A stretch of DNA of 45,786 nt from the IMG/VR virus record IMGVR_UViG_3300050821_003278, positions 1 to 45,786 of that record; one strand, given 5' to 3'. Numbering within the stretch: the first letter of the stretch is position 1; each line of letters opens with the position of its first letter. Under the pieces are notes generated by a model. The model was not told the DNA's origin. It was given only the letters and a program-made list of their open reading frames with translations, and searched no databases. A program made the translations under genes and the position numbers. Shown one piece after another: positions 38,383-45,786 of this stretch. This stretch comes from a virus.

Positions 38383-40644
38383 ATGGCTGCCGTCGCCGCA
38401 CAGGTCGCCGCGTGGGGGCGGACGTTCCCGGCGTGGCGGCTGACCCAGACCCGGGCAGGCGGACTGCCCGGGACGCCGATCCTCACCCAGCAGTTCGCGG
38501 ACCTGCACCTGGTGGTCGAGATCGCCTGGGGAAGTTCCCCGACGACGGACCCCGCGACGTGGGTGTGGTCGGACGTCACCGCCGACGTGCAGCAGGCCAA
38601 CGCGGTGGCGGTCACGGTCGGCAGGGCCGACGAGGCGTCCACGACGCAGCCCGCGTCCTGCGCGTTCACCCTGTTGAACACCTCCGGGGACTACAGCAAG
38701 GGCCCGCAGTCCAGGCACCACCCATACGTGCGGCGTGACACCCCGGTGCGGGTTCGGGTGTCGCTGAACGGCGTGTGGTACAACCGATTCGTCGGGTACG
38801 CGGTCGGGTTCAAGCCGACGTGGGACGTGACCGGGAAGTTCGCGGTGGCGTCCGTGACGGCGGCCGGTTCGCTGCGCCGCCTGGCGCAGGGCACCGACCC
38901 GCTGTTCTCGCCTATGCGCCGGTTCGTGCTGGCGCAGCCGTCGTTGCTGGCGTACTGGCCGTGCGAGGACGGGTCGCAGGCGACCAGTTTCGCCTCGGCC
39001 ATCACCGGGCAGCCCGCCATGACGACGACGAGTCTGACTCCGAGCCCGGCGGCGTTCTCCGGCTTCCTGGCGTCTGCGCCGATCCCCGCGCTGACGAACG
39101 AGATCTGGACGGCCGCGGTGAACGCGCCGGCCTTCCCGGGGCAGGTCAACTTCTTCATCCATGTGCCCGGCGGGACGATCGCCAACGGCTCGCGGGTCAT
39201 GTCCGTCAACCTGTCGGGGACGCTGACCCGGATCGACGTCGTGTACGGCACCGCGTTCGGCGGGAGCTTCACGCTGTACGCATACTCCGGGCCGACGGCC
39301 GTGGCGAACACGGCGGGCACGCCGCTGACCGGCAATCCGAACATCGACAACGGACTGCTGCTGCTGTCGGTGGAGTGGTACACGAGCGGCGGCAACCTCA
39401 CCGTGGGCCTCGCGGGGGTGGACTGCGCGTCGGGGCTACTGCTCGGCGTGTCGCCCGCATTCGCAACGGGGTATACGGTCGTCGGGGTGTCCTCGGTCGT
39501 CGTCGACCCGGACCTGGCGATCCCCGGCGTGGCCGTCGGGCAGCTCTACGTCCAGTCCGTAGCGTCGGGCGCCAACCTGATGCCCGGGTCGGCGGCGAAC
39601 GCCTTCACCGCGTTTGTCGGGCCTTTCCCGGAACCGGCGACGGACCGGCTGACGCGGATGTGCGCCGAACAGGGCGAGTCGATCTCGATCGTGGGGTCGG
39701 CCGTGGCAGACGCCTCCACGATGGGCCCGCAGCCGATCGACGCGTTCATGAACATCCTGCGGGAGTGCGAGACCCGCGACCTCGGCGTCCTCTACGACGG
39801 ATTCGATGTCGGCCTGTCCTACCTGTGGCGAGAGGGCCGGGAGAACCAGCCGGTGTCGCTGGTGCTCGACGCCTCGAACGGGGACGTCGCACCACCCGTG
39901 GAACCATACGACGACGACCAGCGGACCCTGAACGAATTCGCCGCCTCCCGAACCAACGGCGGCACCGCCACCTACGAGGACACGACCAGTACCCTGGATG
40001 TGCCCGCGATCGGGTCCTACTCCTCCTCTGCGACGATCAACAGCCGGGACGACACGTCGCTGATGGACTACGCCGGCTGGCAGGTACACCTCGGCACCGT
40101 CGACGACTACCGGTACCCGACGGTGAACTTCCGCTTCGAAGAGGCCTCCAACGTCCTCGCCGGCTGGCTGGCCTGTGCGATCGGCGCCCGCATGGACCTA
40201 GTCAACCTGTCCGACGTGCGCGTGCAACAGGACCCGAAGAACATCTCCCTCCTACTGGAGGGCTGGTCGGAGACCATCAACAAGTTCTCCTGGACGGCGA
40301 CCGCGAACTGCTCCCCCTGCGACGTATGGCGGGTCGGCGTCCTAGCCAAGGACACCGGGGACGCCGGCGAGTTCCTGATGCACCTGGAATCCGACGGCTC
40401 GACCGTCGTCGGCTACACCGCAGCCGGGGAGGCATCGCTCACGGTGGCCACGCCGTCCGGACCCTTGTGGACGACCGCGTCCGACGACTTCCCGTTCGAC
40501 CTGAACGTCGCCGACGTCCACGTCACCGTAACCGCGATCTCCGGCGGCAGTTCGCCGCAGACGTTCACGGTGAACCCGACGCCGTTCCCGATCGCAGACG
40601 GAAGCCAGGTGAGCATATGGCGCCCGTCGGTGCTGGCGATGTGA
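38383..40644 (+). CDS. large minor tail protein (tail hub / distal tail-like)
   Basis: 753 residues from the ATG at 38383 with GGGAGG upstream. The first 170 residues resemble a distal tail or hub domain (VEIAWGSSPTTDPATWVWSD, RVSLNGVWYNRFVGYAVGFK). A LamG/concanavalin-like region follows (LLAYWPCEDGSQATSF and strands to about residue 400). The C-terminal 350 residues include ESISIVGSAVADAS and GWQVHLGTVDDYRYPTVNF, as in hub or baseplate proteins. Likely the central adhesion device. Domain limits are approximate. Confidence 0.7.
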   Translation: MAAVAAQVAAWGRTFPAWRLTQTRAGGLPGTPILTQQFADLHLVVEIAWGSSPTTDPATWVWSDVTADVQQANAVAVTVGRADEASTTQPASCAFTLLNTSGDYSKGPQSRHHPYVRRDTPVRVRVSLNGVWYNRFVGYAVGFKPTWDVTGKFAVASVTAAGSLRRLAQGTDPLFSPMRRFVLAQPSLLAYWPCEDGSQATSFASAITGQPAMTTTSLTPSPAAFSGFLASAPIPALTNEIWTAAVNAPAFPGQVNFFIHVPGGTIANGSRVMSVNLSGTLTRIDVVYGTAFGGSFTLYAYSGPTAVANTAGTPLTGNPNIDNGLLLLSVEWYTSGGNLTVGLAGVDCASGLLLGVSPAFATGYTVVGVSSVVVDPDLAIPGVAVGQLYVQSVASGANLMPGSAANAFTAFVGPFPEPATDRLTRMCAEQGESISIVGSAVADASTMGPQPIDAFMNILRECETRDLGVLYDGFDVGLSYLWREGRENQPVSLVLDASNGDVAPPVEPYDDDQRTLNEFAASRTNGGTATYEDTTSTLDVPAIGSYSSSATINSRDDTSLMDYAGWQVHLGTVDDYRYPTVNFRFEEASNVLAGWLACAIGARMDLVNLSDVRVQQDPKNISLLLEGWSETINKFSWTATANCSPCDVWRVGVLAKDTGDAGEFLMHLESDGSTVVGYTAAGEASLTVATPSGPLWTTASDDFPFDLNVADVHVTVTAISGGSSPQTFTVNPTPFPIADGSQVSIWRPSVLAM

Positions 40645-40657
40645 CAGGGCCGGTCCC

Positions 40658-41203
40658 GTGACCGCCCGCGCCGTCCCCGTACTGCCGTTCTTCCTGGCCG
40701 GACTGAAGGCGCGCGCTTCGTACTTCGTTTCCCTCGAGTCGTATATGCAGTTCTGGGCCAACCCGCCGATGTTCTCGATGTACCAGTCGATCACGCAGTC
40801 GGTGGCCTCCAGCACCAACGCCCAGATCACCATGGACACCCTGGACTACGACAGCGACAGCGGCCGGGCGTCGGTCACCCCGTGGTCCTACACCATCCCG
40901 CCCGGCATGGGCGGACGCTGGTACTTCGGTGCCATGATCTCCTGGGCCGGCAACGCCACCGGCGTGCGGATCTCCCAGATCTACAAGAACGGCGCCCTGA
41001 TCAACGGCGCGCAGGAAGCGGTCCAGGCCGCACCGGCAACCAACGCCACCAACTGTTTCATCGGCAGGACCGTCGCGGTGAGCGCCGGCGACGCCATCTC
41101 CGCATACGGGTGGCAGCAGTCCGGCGGCGCGCTGAACACGAACGTCGCCAACAGCTTCCCGTCATTCTTCGAGGGGCGCCTCGTCTCGCTGGGCAACCCA
41201 TAA
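40658..41203 (+). CDS. minor tail protein with a C1q-like jelly-roll
   Basis: 181 residues from the GTG at 40658. From about residue 55 the sequence T-M-D-T-L-D-Y-D-S, then YTIPPGMGGRWYFGAMISW, then VRISQIYKNGALI resembles the C1q/TNF-like jelly roll found in phage fibre heads. The N-terminal part is hydrophobic (VLPFFLAGLKARASYFV) and may be a helix. Possibly a receptor-binding or fibre protein. Confidence 0.6.
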   Translation: MTARAVPVLPFFLAGLKARASYFVSLESYMQFWANPPMFSMYQSITQSVASSTNAQITMDTLDYDSDSGRASVTPWSYTIPPGMGGRWYFGAMISWAGNATGVRISQIYKNGALINGAQEAVQAAPATNATNCFIGRTVAVSAGDAISAYGWQQSGGALNTNVANSFPSFFEGRLVSLGNP

Positions 41204-41217
41204 CGAAAGGGCGCGTT

Positions 41218-41505
41218 ATGCGAAACGATGTGCACGGCTGCCACCGCTGCGGTGGAACACCGGCGTTCCAATGGACGCGGCTGGCGACCGACGAAGAGGC
41301 AACAAGTCAGCGGGCTGAGATTGCCGTTCTACAGGACCGTCCCCTGTCGGACGAGGAAATCGTGTTGAAGTACGGGCCGTTGCGTATCGCGGTCTATGGC
41401 TGCGCCGAGCACGACCTGGGCGATATCAATCTGCGCACGCTGGTGCATGCGGCACGGTGCCAGGGCCACGGCTCCTGCGCGTGCGACAGCGACACGGCAC
41501 GTTGA
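41218..41505 (+). CDS. small Cys-rich protein in the tail region
   Basis: 95 residues from the ATG at 41218 (GAAAGGG upstream). It has C-H-R-C-G-G near the start, Y-G-C-A-E-H in the middle and C-Q-G-H-G-S-C-A-C near the end, spacing that suggests one or two zinc sites. Stop overlaps a TTG that may start the next gene (TTGA). Function unknown; regulatory or structural. Confidence 0.6.
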   Translation: MRNDVHGCHRCGGTPAFQWTRLATDEEATSQRAEIAVLQDRPLSDEEIVLKYGPLRIAVYGCAEHDLGDINLRTLVHAARCQGHGSCACDSDTAR

Positions 41506-41543
41506 CTGCCAACTCGATCGTTGCCTCGCGGCACGGTGCCGCC

Positions 41544-41981
41544 ATGACCCTGTGGCTGCGACCGGCAGTCTTCGGCGCAGCCGACGGCCTGACGTGCGCC
41601 CTCGGCGCGATCCTGTCGCTCGCCGGGCATTCCGAACTAGTTCTGCGCACCGCGGTGGCGTTGGCTGCGGCCGAGTGCGTGGGCATGGCGGCCGGCGAGT
41701 GGCTGTCGGAGTCCGGCAGCGGGTTCCGGGCGTCCGCGGTGATCGGTCTGGCGACCGGCGTAGGCGGTGCGCTGCCCGCGCTGCCGTATGCGTGGCTCGC
41801 AGGGTCGGCTGCAGTGTGGTCGTCGGTGGCCGTGTTCGTGGCGTGCGCCGGGTTGATCACGTGGGCGCGTTCCGGGCAGCGCGGCTGGCGTCGGGCCGCG
41901 GCCGAGACCTACGGGGTGCTAGCGGTCGTGGCCGTAGCCGTGGCGCTTTCCCAACTGGCACTGCCGTCCGGCAGCCACTGA
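41544..41981 (+). CDS. VIT1/CCC1-family-like membrane protein
   Basis: 145 residues from the ATG at 41544; the TTG at 41502, overlapping the upstream stop (TTGA), would add 14. The N-terminal part V-F-G-A-A-D-G-L-T, then L-G-A-I-L-S-L-A-G, then G-M-A-A-G-E-W-L-S-E-S matches the first helices of VIT1/CCC1 iron and manganese transporters, including the MxxGExxS motif. About four to five spans fit (further ones at GLATGVGGALPALPYAW, AVFVACAGLITW and GVLAVVAVAVALSQLAL). The cytosolic metal-binding insertion of plant VIT1 is missing. The family moves Fe2+ or Mn2+ across membranes; whether this phage copy transports is unknown. Confidence 0.7.
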   Translation: MTLWLRPAVFGAADGLTCALGAILSLAGHSELVLRTAVALAAAECVGMAAGEWLSESGSGFRASAVIGLATGVGGALPALPYAWLAGSAAVWSSVAVFVACAGLITWARSGQRGWRRAAAETYGVLAVVAVAVALSQLALPSGSH

Positions 41982-42040
41982 CCTTCCGTACCGCGGCGCC
42001 GCCCCGAGCATGCCCCTTCGCGATCCCGTAGGAGGCTGGC

Positions 42041-45000
42041 ATGCCACTCCCGTCCGGCGTAGGCACATGCGCGGTCACCGGCACCTACCTGGACGCCGAA
42101 GGCAACGCGGTCGCCGGGTCGGTCGTGTTCTACCTGAGCGTGCCGCTCATCGACGCCACCGACCATGTGATCGTGACGCCGGGACCGTATACGGCAACGC
42201 TGGTATCCGGGGCGTTCTCGCTGCGGCTGCCGTTCACCGACAACGCCGACGTGCAGCCGGCCGGGTTCTCCTACCAGGTGTTCGAACAGGTCCCCGGCGG
42301 TCGCAGCTTCTACATCCAGCTGCCGTCGGCGCTGGGATCGACGGTGGACCTCTCGACACTGGCGGCTTCAGCAGTACCGTCACAGCCGATATGGGGCGCC
42401 CTGTACGGGCAGCTTGCCGCGGCAAACACCTGGGCTGCGGCGAACGTGTTCGCGAGCAACGTCACAGTCGCCGGCACGCTGACTCTCGGCCACGACCCGA
42501 CGCTGGCCGCGCAGGCCGCCACCAAGAACTACGTGGACACCCATGGCGGAGCCGGCAGCGGCCTGATCGCTGCGAACAACCTGTCCGACGTCGCCAGCGC
42601 ATCGACGTCTCGCACCAACCTGGGCCTGGGTGGCGCGGCGACCCTCAGCGTCGGCACCGCCTCGGGGACGGTGGCCGCCGGAGACGACAGCCGCATCGCC
42701 GGCGCCGCACAGAAGTCGGCGAACCTGGCCGACCTCGCGAGCGCATCCACGGCACGCGGCAGCCTTGGCCTCGGCGGCGCCGCCGTGCTGTCCGTCGGTA
42801 CCACCAGCGGCACGGTCGCGGCCGGGAACGACTCCCGGATCACCGGGGCAATTCAGCCCGCGAACGCCGCCACCACCATCGTCACAGAGACCGGCTACGG
42901 CCAGTCGTCCGCGGTCGGCGTCGACACCACCTACGCCCGCGAGGATCACACCCACGGATCGCCGTCGCTGACCGGCGCCGCACCGTCCGCCACCGAGGGC
43001 ATCGGGCAAGCCGCAGCCCTCGGCGTCGCGACGACCCCGGCCCGCGCCGACCATGTTCACCCGCTCGCCGCCGCAGGGAGCCCGCACGCCTCGGCGGTCG
43101 GTGACGCGCAGGCGACGGGTTCGGCCACCACGTTCGCGACTTCCGACCACGTCCATGCCCGCGAGGCGTTCGCCGCTCCGGCATCGGCGACCAGCTACGG
43201 CCTGCCGGCAGTCACCGGCACCGCGGCGACGCTCGCGCACTCCGACCACACCCACGGCACGCCGGCCCTGACCACGAGCCCCCCGGCGACCACGATGGCG
43301 ATCGGCACCGCCGCCGCCCTCGGCACTGCGGTGCTGCCCGCGCTGGCCGACCACGTCCACCCGATGGCGGCGGCGGCCACGCCGACGGCTTCGGCGGTCG
43401 GTGACGCTGCCGCCGTTGGTGCCGCGACGACGTTCGCTTCGTCTAGCCATGTCCACGGCCGTGAGGCTTTCGGTACGGTCAGCGCGCTCGCCGCGTTCGG
43501 CACCAGCTCGGCCAACGGCACGGCGACGACCGTCAGTCACTCCGACCACCAGCACGGCGCGCCGGCGCTACCCTCCGCGACGACATCGACCGCCGGCATC
43601 ATCGGGCTTGACGGAACCGCCGGCGATATCGCAGCGCTCGGAATCCAGGCTGCGGGTGCGGTCGGGAAAGCGGCCGACGCCGGCCACGTCCACCCGACCA
43701 CGGGGCTCGTCACGTCCTTGAACGGCAGTTCTGGTGCGGTGACGGCGCTCAACGCGCTGATCCCCACCGGGGTGAAAACGTCGGCGTATACCGCAGCCCC
43801 CGGCGACCTCGTGCCGGTCAACACCACCTCCGGGACGGTCGCGATCGCGCTGCCGCCGGCTCCGGCGGACCGGACTGTCGTCGCGGTCAAGCACGTCATC
43901 CAGGGCGGCGCGAACACGGTCACCGTGAACTGCGGCGGGTCGGACGTGTTCAACAAGGCCGGCGGCGGCACCAGCGCGACTCTCGCACTGCCCAGCCAGG
44001 CGATCTTCGTGCAGTATGCCGCCGCATCCGGGATCTGGTACGTCCTGTCCGACGACCTGCCGCTGCCCCAGCTGGACCTGCGGTATGCACAGTTGTCGAA
44101 CAACCTGTCCGACCTGACGTCGGCGAGCACGGCGCGCACGAATCTAGGCCTCGGTACGGCGGCCGTCGAGGCCGTGAACACAACCGCCGGAACGATCACG
44201 GCATTGGGCGTGCAGGCCGCAGGGGCCTCTGGTCAGGTGGCCGACGCCGGGCATGTCCATCCGACGACCGGCGTGGTGCTCACCTCCGCAGCGGCGACCA
44301 CCGTGCAGGCCGGGACCAGCTACGGCACCGCATCCGCCGTCGGCACCGACCTGACGTTCGCTCGCGAGGATCACCAGCACGGCACCGTCGCTCTCACCTC
44401 GTCAGCACCGGCAACCACCGAAGGCATCGGACAAGCCGCCGCCGTCGGCACTGCCACCACACCGGCGCGCGCAGACCACGTCCACCCGCTGGCCGCCTCG
44501 GCCACCGCCGGCGCCAGCGCCGTCGCGGACACCGCCTCGGCAGGCTCGGCCACGACGTTCGCAGCCTCCGACCACCGGCACAGCCGAGAAGCGTTCGGGT
44601 CGGTGACGGCCAACACCGTCTGGGGTGCGGCATCGGCGAACGGCTCGGCCACCACAGTCGCCCGCTCCGACCACACCCATGGACTGCCGGACGCCTACAC
44701 CTACGACACCCCGGCGCAGCGCGGCCTGTCCGAGTGGAACTTCCCGATCGCCGGGGCGTACCTGGGGACGCAGACCCTGGTGTCCGGCACCATCTACGGG
44801 GTCAGCCTCATCGCGCAGACCAACAACACCGTGAGCAACATTTGCGTCTCGGTGCAGACGCAGGCCGTGTCGCCGACTACCGGCCAGAACCTGATGGCCC
44901 TGTACTCGGTCTCCGGGACCACCTGGACGCAGATCGGCATCACCGGCGACCTGGGCGTGTGGGGGTCCGGCCAGTTCAACCCATTCGCCATGGGCGGCTC

Positions 45001-45253
45001 GGTGACGCTGGTCCGCGGCAACCCCTACGTGGTGCTGATCCTTTCGGTGGCCGGGACCGCCGTGAAACTCAACGGCAACCAGTCCCCGACGCAGACGTGG
45101 TTCAACACCGGCTGCGGCATCACCGGCAGCCCGTGGCGGCGAATCTTCACCGGCGGAACCACGCAGACCGCGCTCCCGTCGCCATCGTTCTCGGCGACCG
45201 GCACGACCATGTCCACCACCGCGACCTTGAACCCCTGGGTCGCGCTCAGCTAG
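42041..45253 (+). CDS. long tail fibre with thirteen HxH motifs
   Basis: 1,070 residues from the ATG at 42041 (AGGAGG upstream). Residues 1-110 form a beta-sandwich (TGTYLDAEGNAVAGSVVFYL) likely to attach to the tail. Then come phage-fibre repeats (NNLSDVASASTSRTNLGLGG). From residue 300 to 880 thirteen HxH motifs occur, mostly as D-H-x-H (for example ARADHVHPL and SDHTHG). The last 190 residues are a beta-rich head (TLVSGTIYGVSLIAQTNNTV, YVVLILSVAGTAVKLNG). Fibres with HxH motifs, such as T4 gp37, bind iron along the trimer axis; metal binding here is inferred. Confidence 0.85.
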   Translation: MPLPSGVGTCAVTGTYLDAEGNAVAGSVVFYLSVPLIDATDHVIVTPGPYTATLVSGAFSLRLPFTDNADVQPAGFSYQVFEQVPGGRSFYIQLPSALGSTVDLSTLAASAVPSQPIWGALYGQLAAANTWAAANVFASNVTVAGTLTLGHDPTLAAQAATKNYVDTHGGAGSGLIAANNLSDVASASTSRTNLGLGGAATLSVGTASGTVAAGDDSRIAGAAQKSANLADLASASTARGSLGLGGAAVLSVGTTSGTVAAGNDSRITGAIQPANAATTIVTETGYGQSSAVGVDTTYAREDHTHGSPSLTGAAPSATEGIGQAAALGVATTPARADHVHPLAAAGSPHASAVGDAQATGSATTFATSDHVHAREAFAAPASATSYGLPAVTGTAATLAHSDHTHGTPALTTSPPATTMAIGTAAALGTAVLPALADHVHPMAAAATPTASAVGDAAAVGAATTFASSSHVHGREAFGTVSALAAFGTSSANGTATTVSHSDHQHGAPALPSATTSTAGIIGLDGTAGDIAALGIQAAGAVGKAADAGHVHPTTGLVTSLNGSSGAVTALNALIPTGVKTSAYTAAPGDLVPVNTTSGTVAIALPPAPADRTVVAVKHVIQGGANTVTVNCGGSDVFNKAGGGTSATLALPSQAIFVQYAAASGIWYVLSDDLPLPQLDLRYAQLSNNLSDLTSASTARTNLGLGTAAVEAVNTTAGTITALGVQAAGASGQVADAGHVHPTTGVVLTSAAATTVQAGTSYGTASAVGTDLTFAREDHQHGTVALTSSAPATTEGIGQAAAVGTATTPARADHVHPLAASATAGASAVADTASAGSATTFAASDHRHSREAFGSVTANTVWGAASANGSATTVARSDHTHGLPDAYTYDTPAQRGLSEWNFPIAGAYLGTQTLVSGTIYGVSLIAQTNNTVSNICVSVQTQAVSPTTGQNLMALYSVSGTTWTQIGITGDLGVWGSGQFNPFAMGGSVTLVRGNPYVVLILSVAGTAVKLNGNQSPTQTWFNTGCGITGSPWRRIFTGGTTQTALPSPSFSATGTTMSTTATLNPWVALS
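42926..44690 (+). repeat. repeated HxH fibre modules
   Basis: Within the fibre gene, an approximately 80-codon module occurs three times (about 42926-43170, 43234-43473 and 44355-44598). Its order is D-H-x-H-G, then EGIGQAAALG or a variant, then A-D-H-V-H-P, then SATTFATS and S-(D/S)-H-x-H-x-R-E-A-F. Further single HxH copies lie between and after. Copies differ at many third positions, so they are not recent identical duplications. Confidence 0.7.
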
Positions 45254-45265
45254 GAGAGACCACCT

Positions 45266-45532
45266 ATGGCTGCCATCGGAGACCGCGTCCTGTTCAACGA
45301 GGGTGTCGCCAATGACGCCTGGGCTGTCGGCGTCATCGTCATGACCGACACCGACCCCACGGCCGACGAGGTCGCCGGGCTCAATGACGAGTGGGGCGGC
45401 TATCCGCTCCAGCCGGCGACAGGGCACGTCTTCGTCAGCTATTCGTCTCTGCTCGGATCCGGGACGCCACAGCCGGCAAGCGCCTACGCCACCGAAGGCA
45501 CCGGTCGCGGCCAGTATCAGGCCCTGGCCTAA
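45266..45532 (+). CDS. small protein downstream of the fibre
   Basis: 88 residues from the ATG at 45266 (AGGAGAG upstream). It opens MAAIGDRVLFNEGVANDAWA, has VIVMTDTDPTADEVAGLNDE and ends GTGRGQYQALA. It might be a small beta domain, a fibre chaperone or a fibre component. No family recognised. Confidence 0.6.
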   Translation: MAAIGDRVLFNEGVANDAWAVGVIVMTDTDPTADEVAGLNDEWGGYPLQPATGHVFVSYSSLLGSGTPQPASAYATEGTGRGQYQALA

Positions 45533-45629
45533 CCGGCTATGTCATTACTCGACCTCGCCGTTCTCGACCGGCACAAGGCCAGCGGCTTCCCGCTTTAAAT
45601 GTATCAGCGCGACGAGAGGAGTGAGGGCT

Positions 45630-45786
45630 TTGGCCGACGTTGCCGCGCACCTCCAAGCTGAAACGCATCGCTACGCCGTGCACTTCCCAGCCCATCCGGC
45701 TAGGACCGACGACCCGCACTACAGGGACTTCAACCATCTGCACACCCTGTGGAAAGCTGACCCCGAGAAGTGGCGGTGCGCGATCG
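45630..45786 (+). CDS. N-terminal part of a probable HNH-family phage protein (partial)
   Basis: Starts at the TTG at 45630, with AGAGGAG 8 nt upstream; a GTG at 45621 is in frame but overlaps that site. It runs off the window after about 52 codons. The sequence A-D-V-A-A-H-L, then YAVHFPAHPARTDDPHYRDF and W-R-C-A-I matches the opening of an actinophage HNH protein as I recall it, in which the nuclease motif follows later. The diagnostic part lies beyond the window. Confidence 0.5.
   Translation, partial: MADVAAHLQAETHRYAVHFPAHPARTDDPHYRDFNHLHTLWKADPEKWRCAI

Noticed and set aside
45539-45598. A 19-codon ORF (MSLLDLAVLDRHKASGFPL) before the last gene
   Set aside because: Codon use is good, but there is no ribosome binding site and no overlap with a neighbour. 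It may be a remnant of a longer gene.
1-45786. CRISPR arrays, integrase, replication initiator, lysin
   Set aside because: No regularly spaced direct repeats and no proteins with integrase, Rep or endolysin signatures were found. They may lie outside the window.

Overview
The window looks like the inside of a mobile genetic element of a Streptomyces-like actinobacterium. The DNA is strongly G+C rich, third codon positions are nearly all G or C, GTG and TTG starts are common, and genes are joined by ATGA, GTGA or TTGA overlaps. Every gene reads on the + strand except two small genes carried by TnpB transposons. No clear host chromosomal gene, integrase, replication gene or endolysin is visible, so I cannot say whether this is a prophage, a free phage or a phage-plasmid. 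The siphovirus late region is unmistakable.

Layout. (1) 1-4300: small accessory genes, a three-repeat helix-turn-helix protein with a one-repeat neighbour, a BRO/KilAC antirepressor and an RsbW-like ATPase. (2) 4298-5728: a TnpB transposon inside a small membrane gene. (3) 5729-11749: small accessory genes, then a DUF2637-like membrane protein, an FtsK/TraB-type DNA translocase, a zinc-ribbon protein and a stand-alone RapZ C-terminal-like domain. (4) 11764-13307: a second, unrelated TnpB transposon. (5) 13403-20452: more small genes, including two tandem FxSxx-COOH-like peptide genes, an excisionase-type HTH, a permuted NlpC/P60-like hydrolase and several Cys-rich proteins. (6) 20472-45786: the virion cassette: TerS, TerL, portal-MuF fusion, ClpP-type protease with a scaffold-like tail, HK97 capsid, an inserted HNH endonuclease, decoration or neck genes, connector, tail completion and terminator proteins, two tail-tube paralogues, G/GT chaperones with a -1 slippery site, tape measure, minor tail proteins, a VIT-like membrane protein, and a long fibre with thirteen HxH motifs. 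The window ends inside a probable HNH-family gene.

How it fits together. The late cassette would package DNA (TerS/TerL), build an HK97-type head (portal, protease, capsid) and a long non-contractile tail whose length is set by a tape measure of about 1,000 residues. The front half pairs phage-type regulation (antirepressor, HTH proteins) with a double-strand DNA translocase module of the kind found in actinomycete integrative conjugative elements, which suggests a hybrid lifestyle. The guest genes (two TnpB, their two divergent antitoxin-like partners and the HNH gene) share one promoter style: a TANNNT -10 box 6-7 nt upstream of the start codon, with no clear ribosome binding site. The resident genes mostly use ribosome binding sites or translational coupling.

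Most worth following up: two unrelated TnpB transposons that each carry a divergent antitoxin-family gene ending in the loop of the left-end hairpin; orphan FxSxx-COOH-like peptides; a repeated HTH-RPFPxPD module; a VIT-like iron/manganese transporter homologue beside an HxH-rich fibre; and codon-anomalous capsid DNA next to the HNH gene. All family assignments were made by eye, without database searches.
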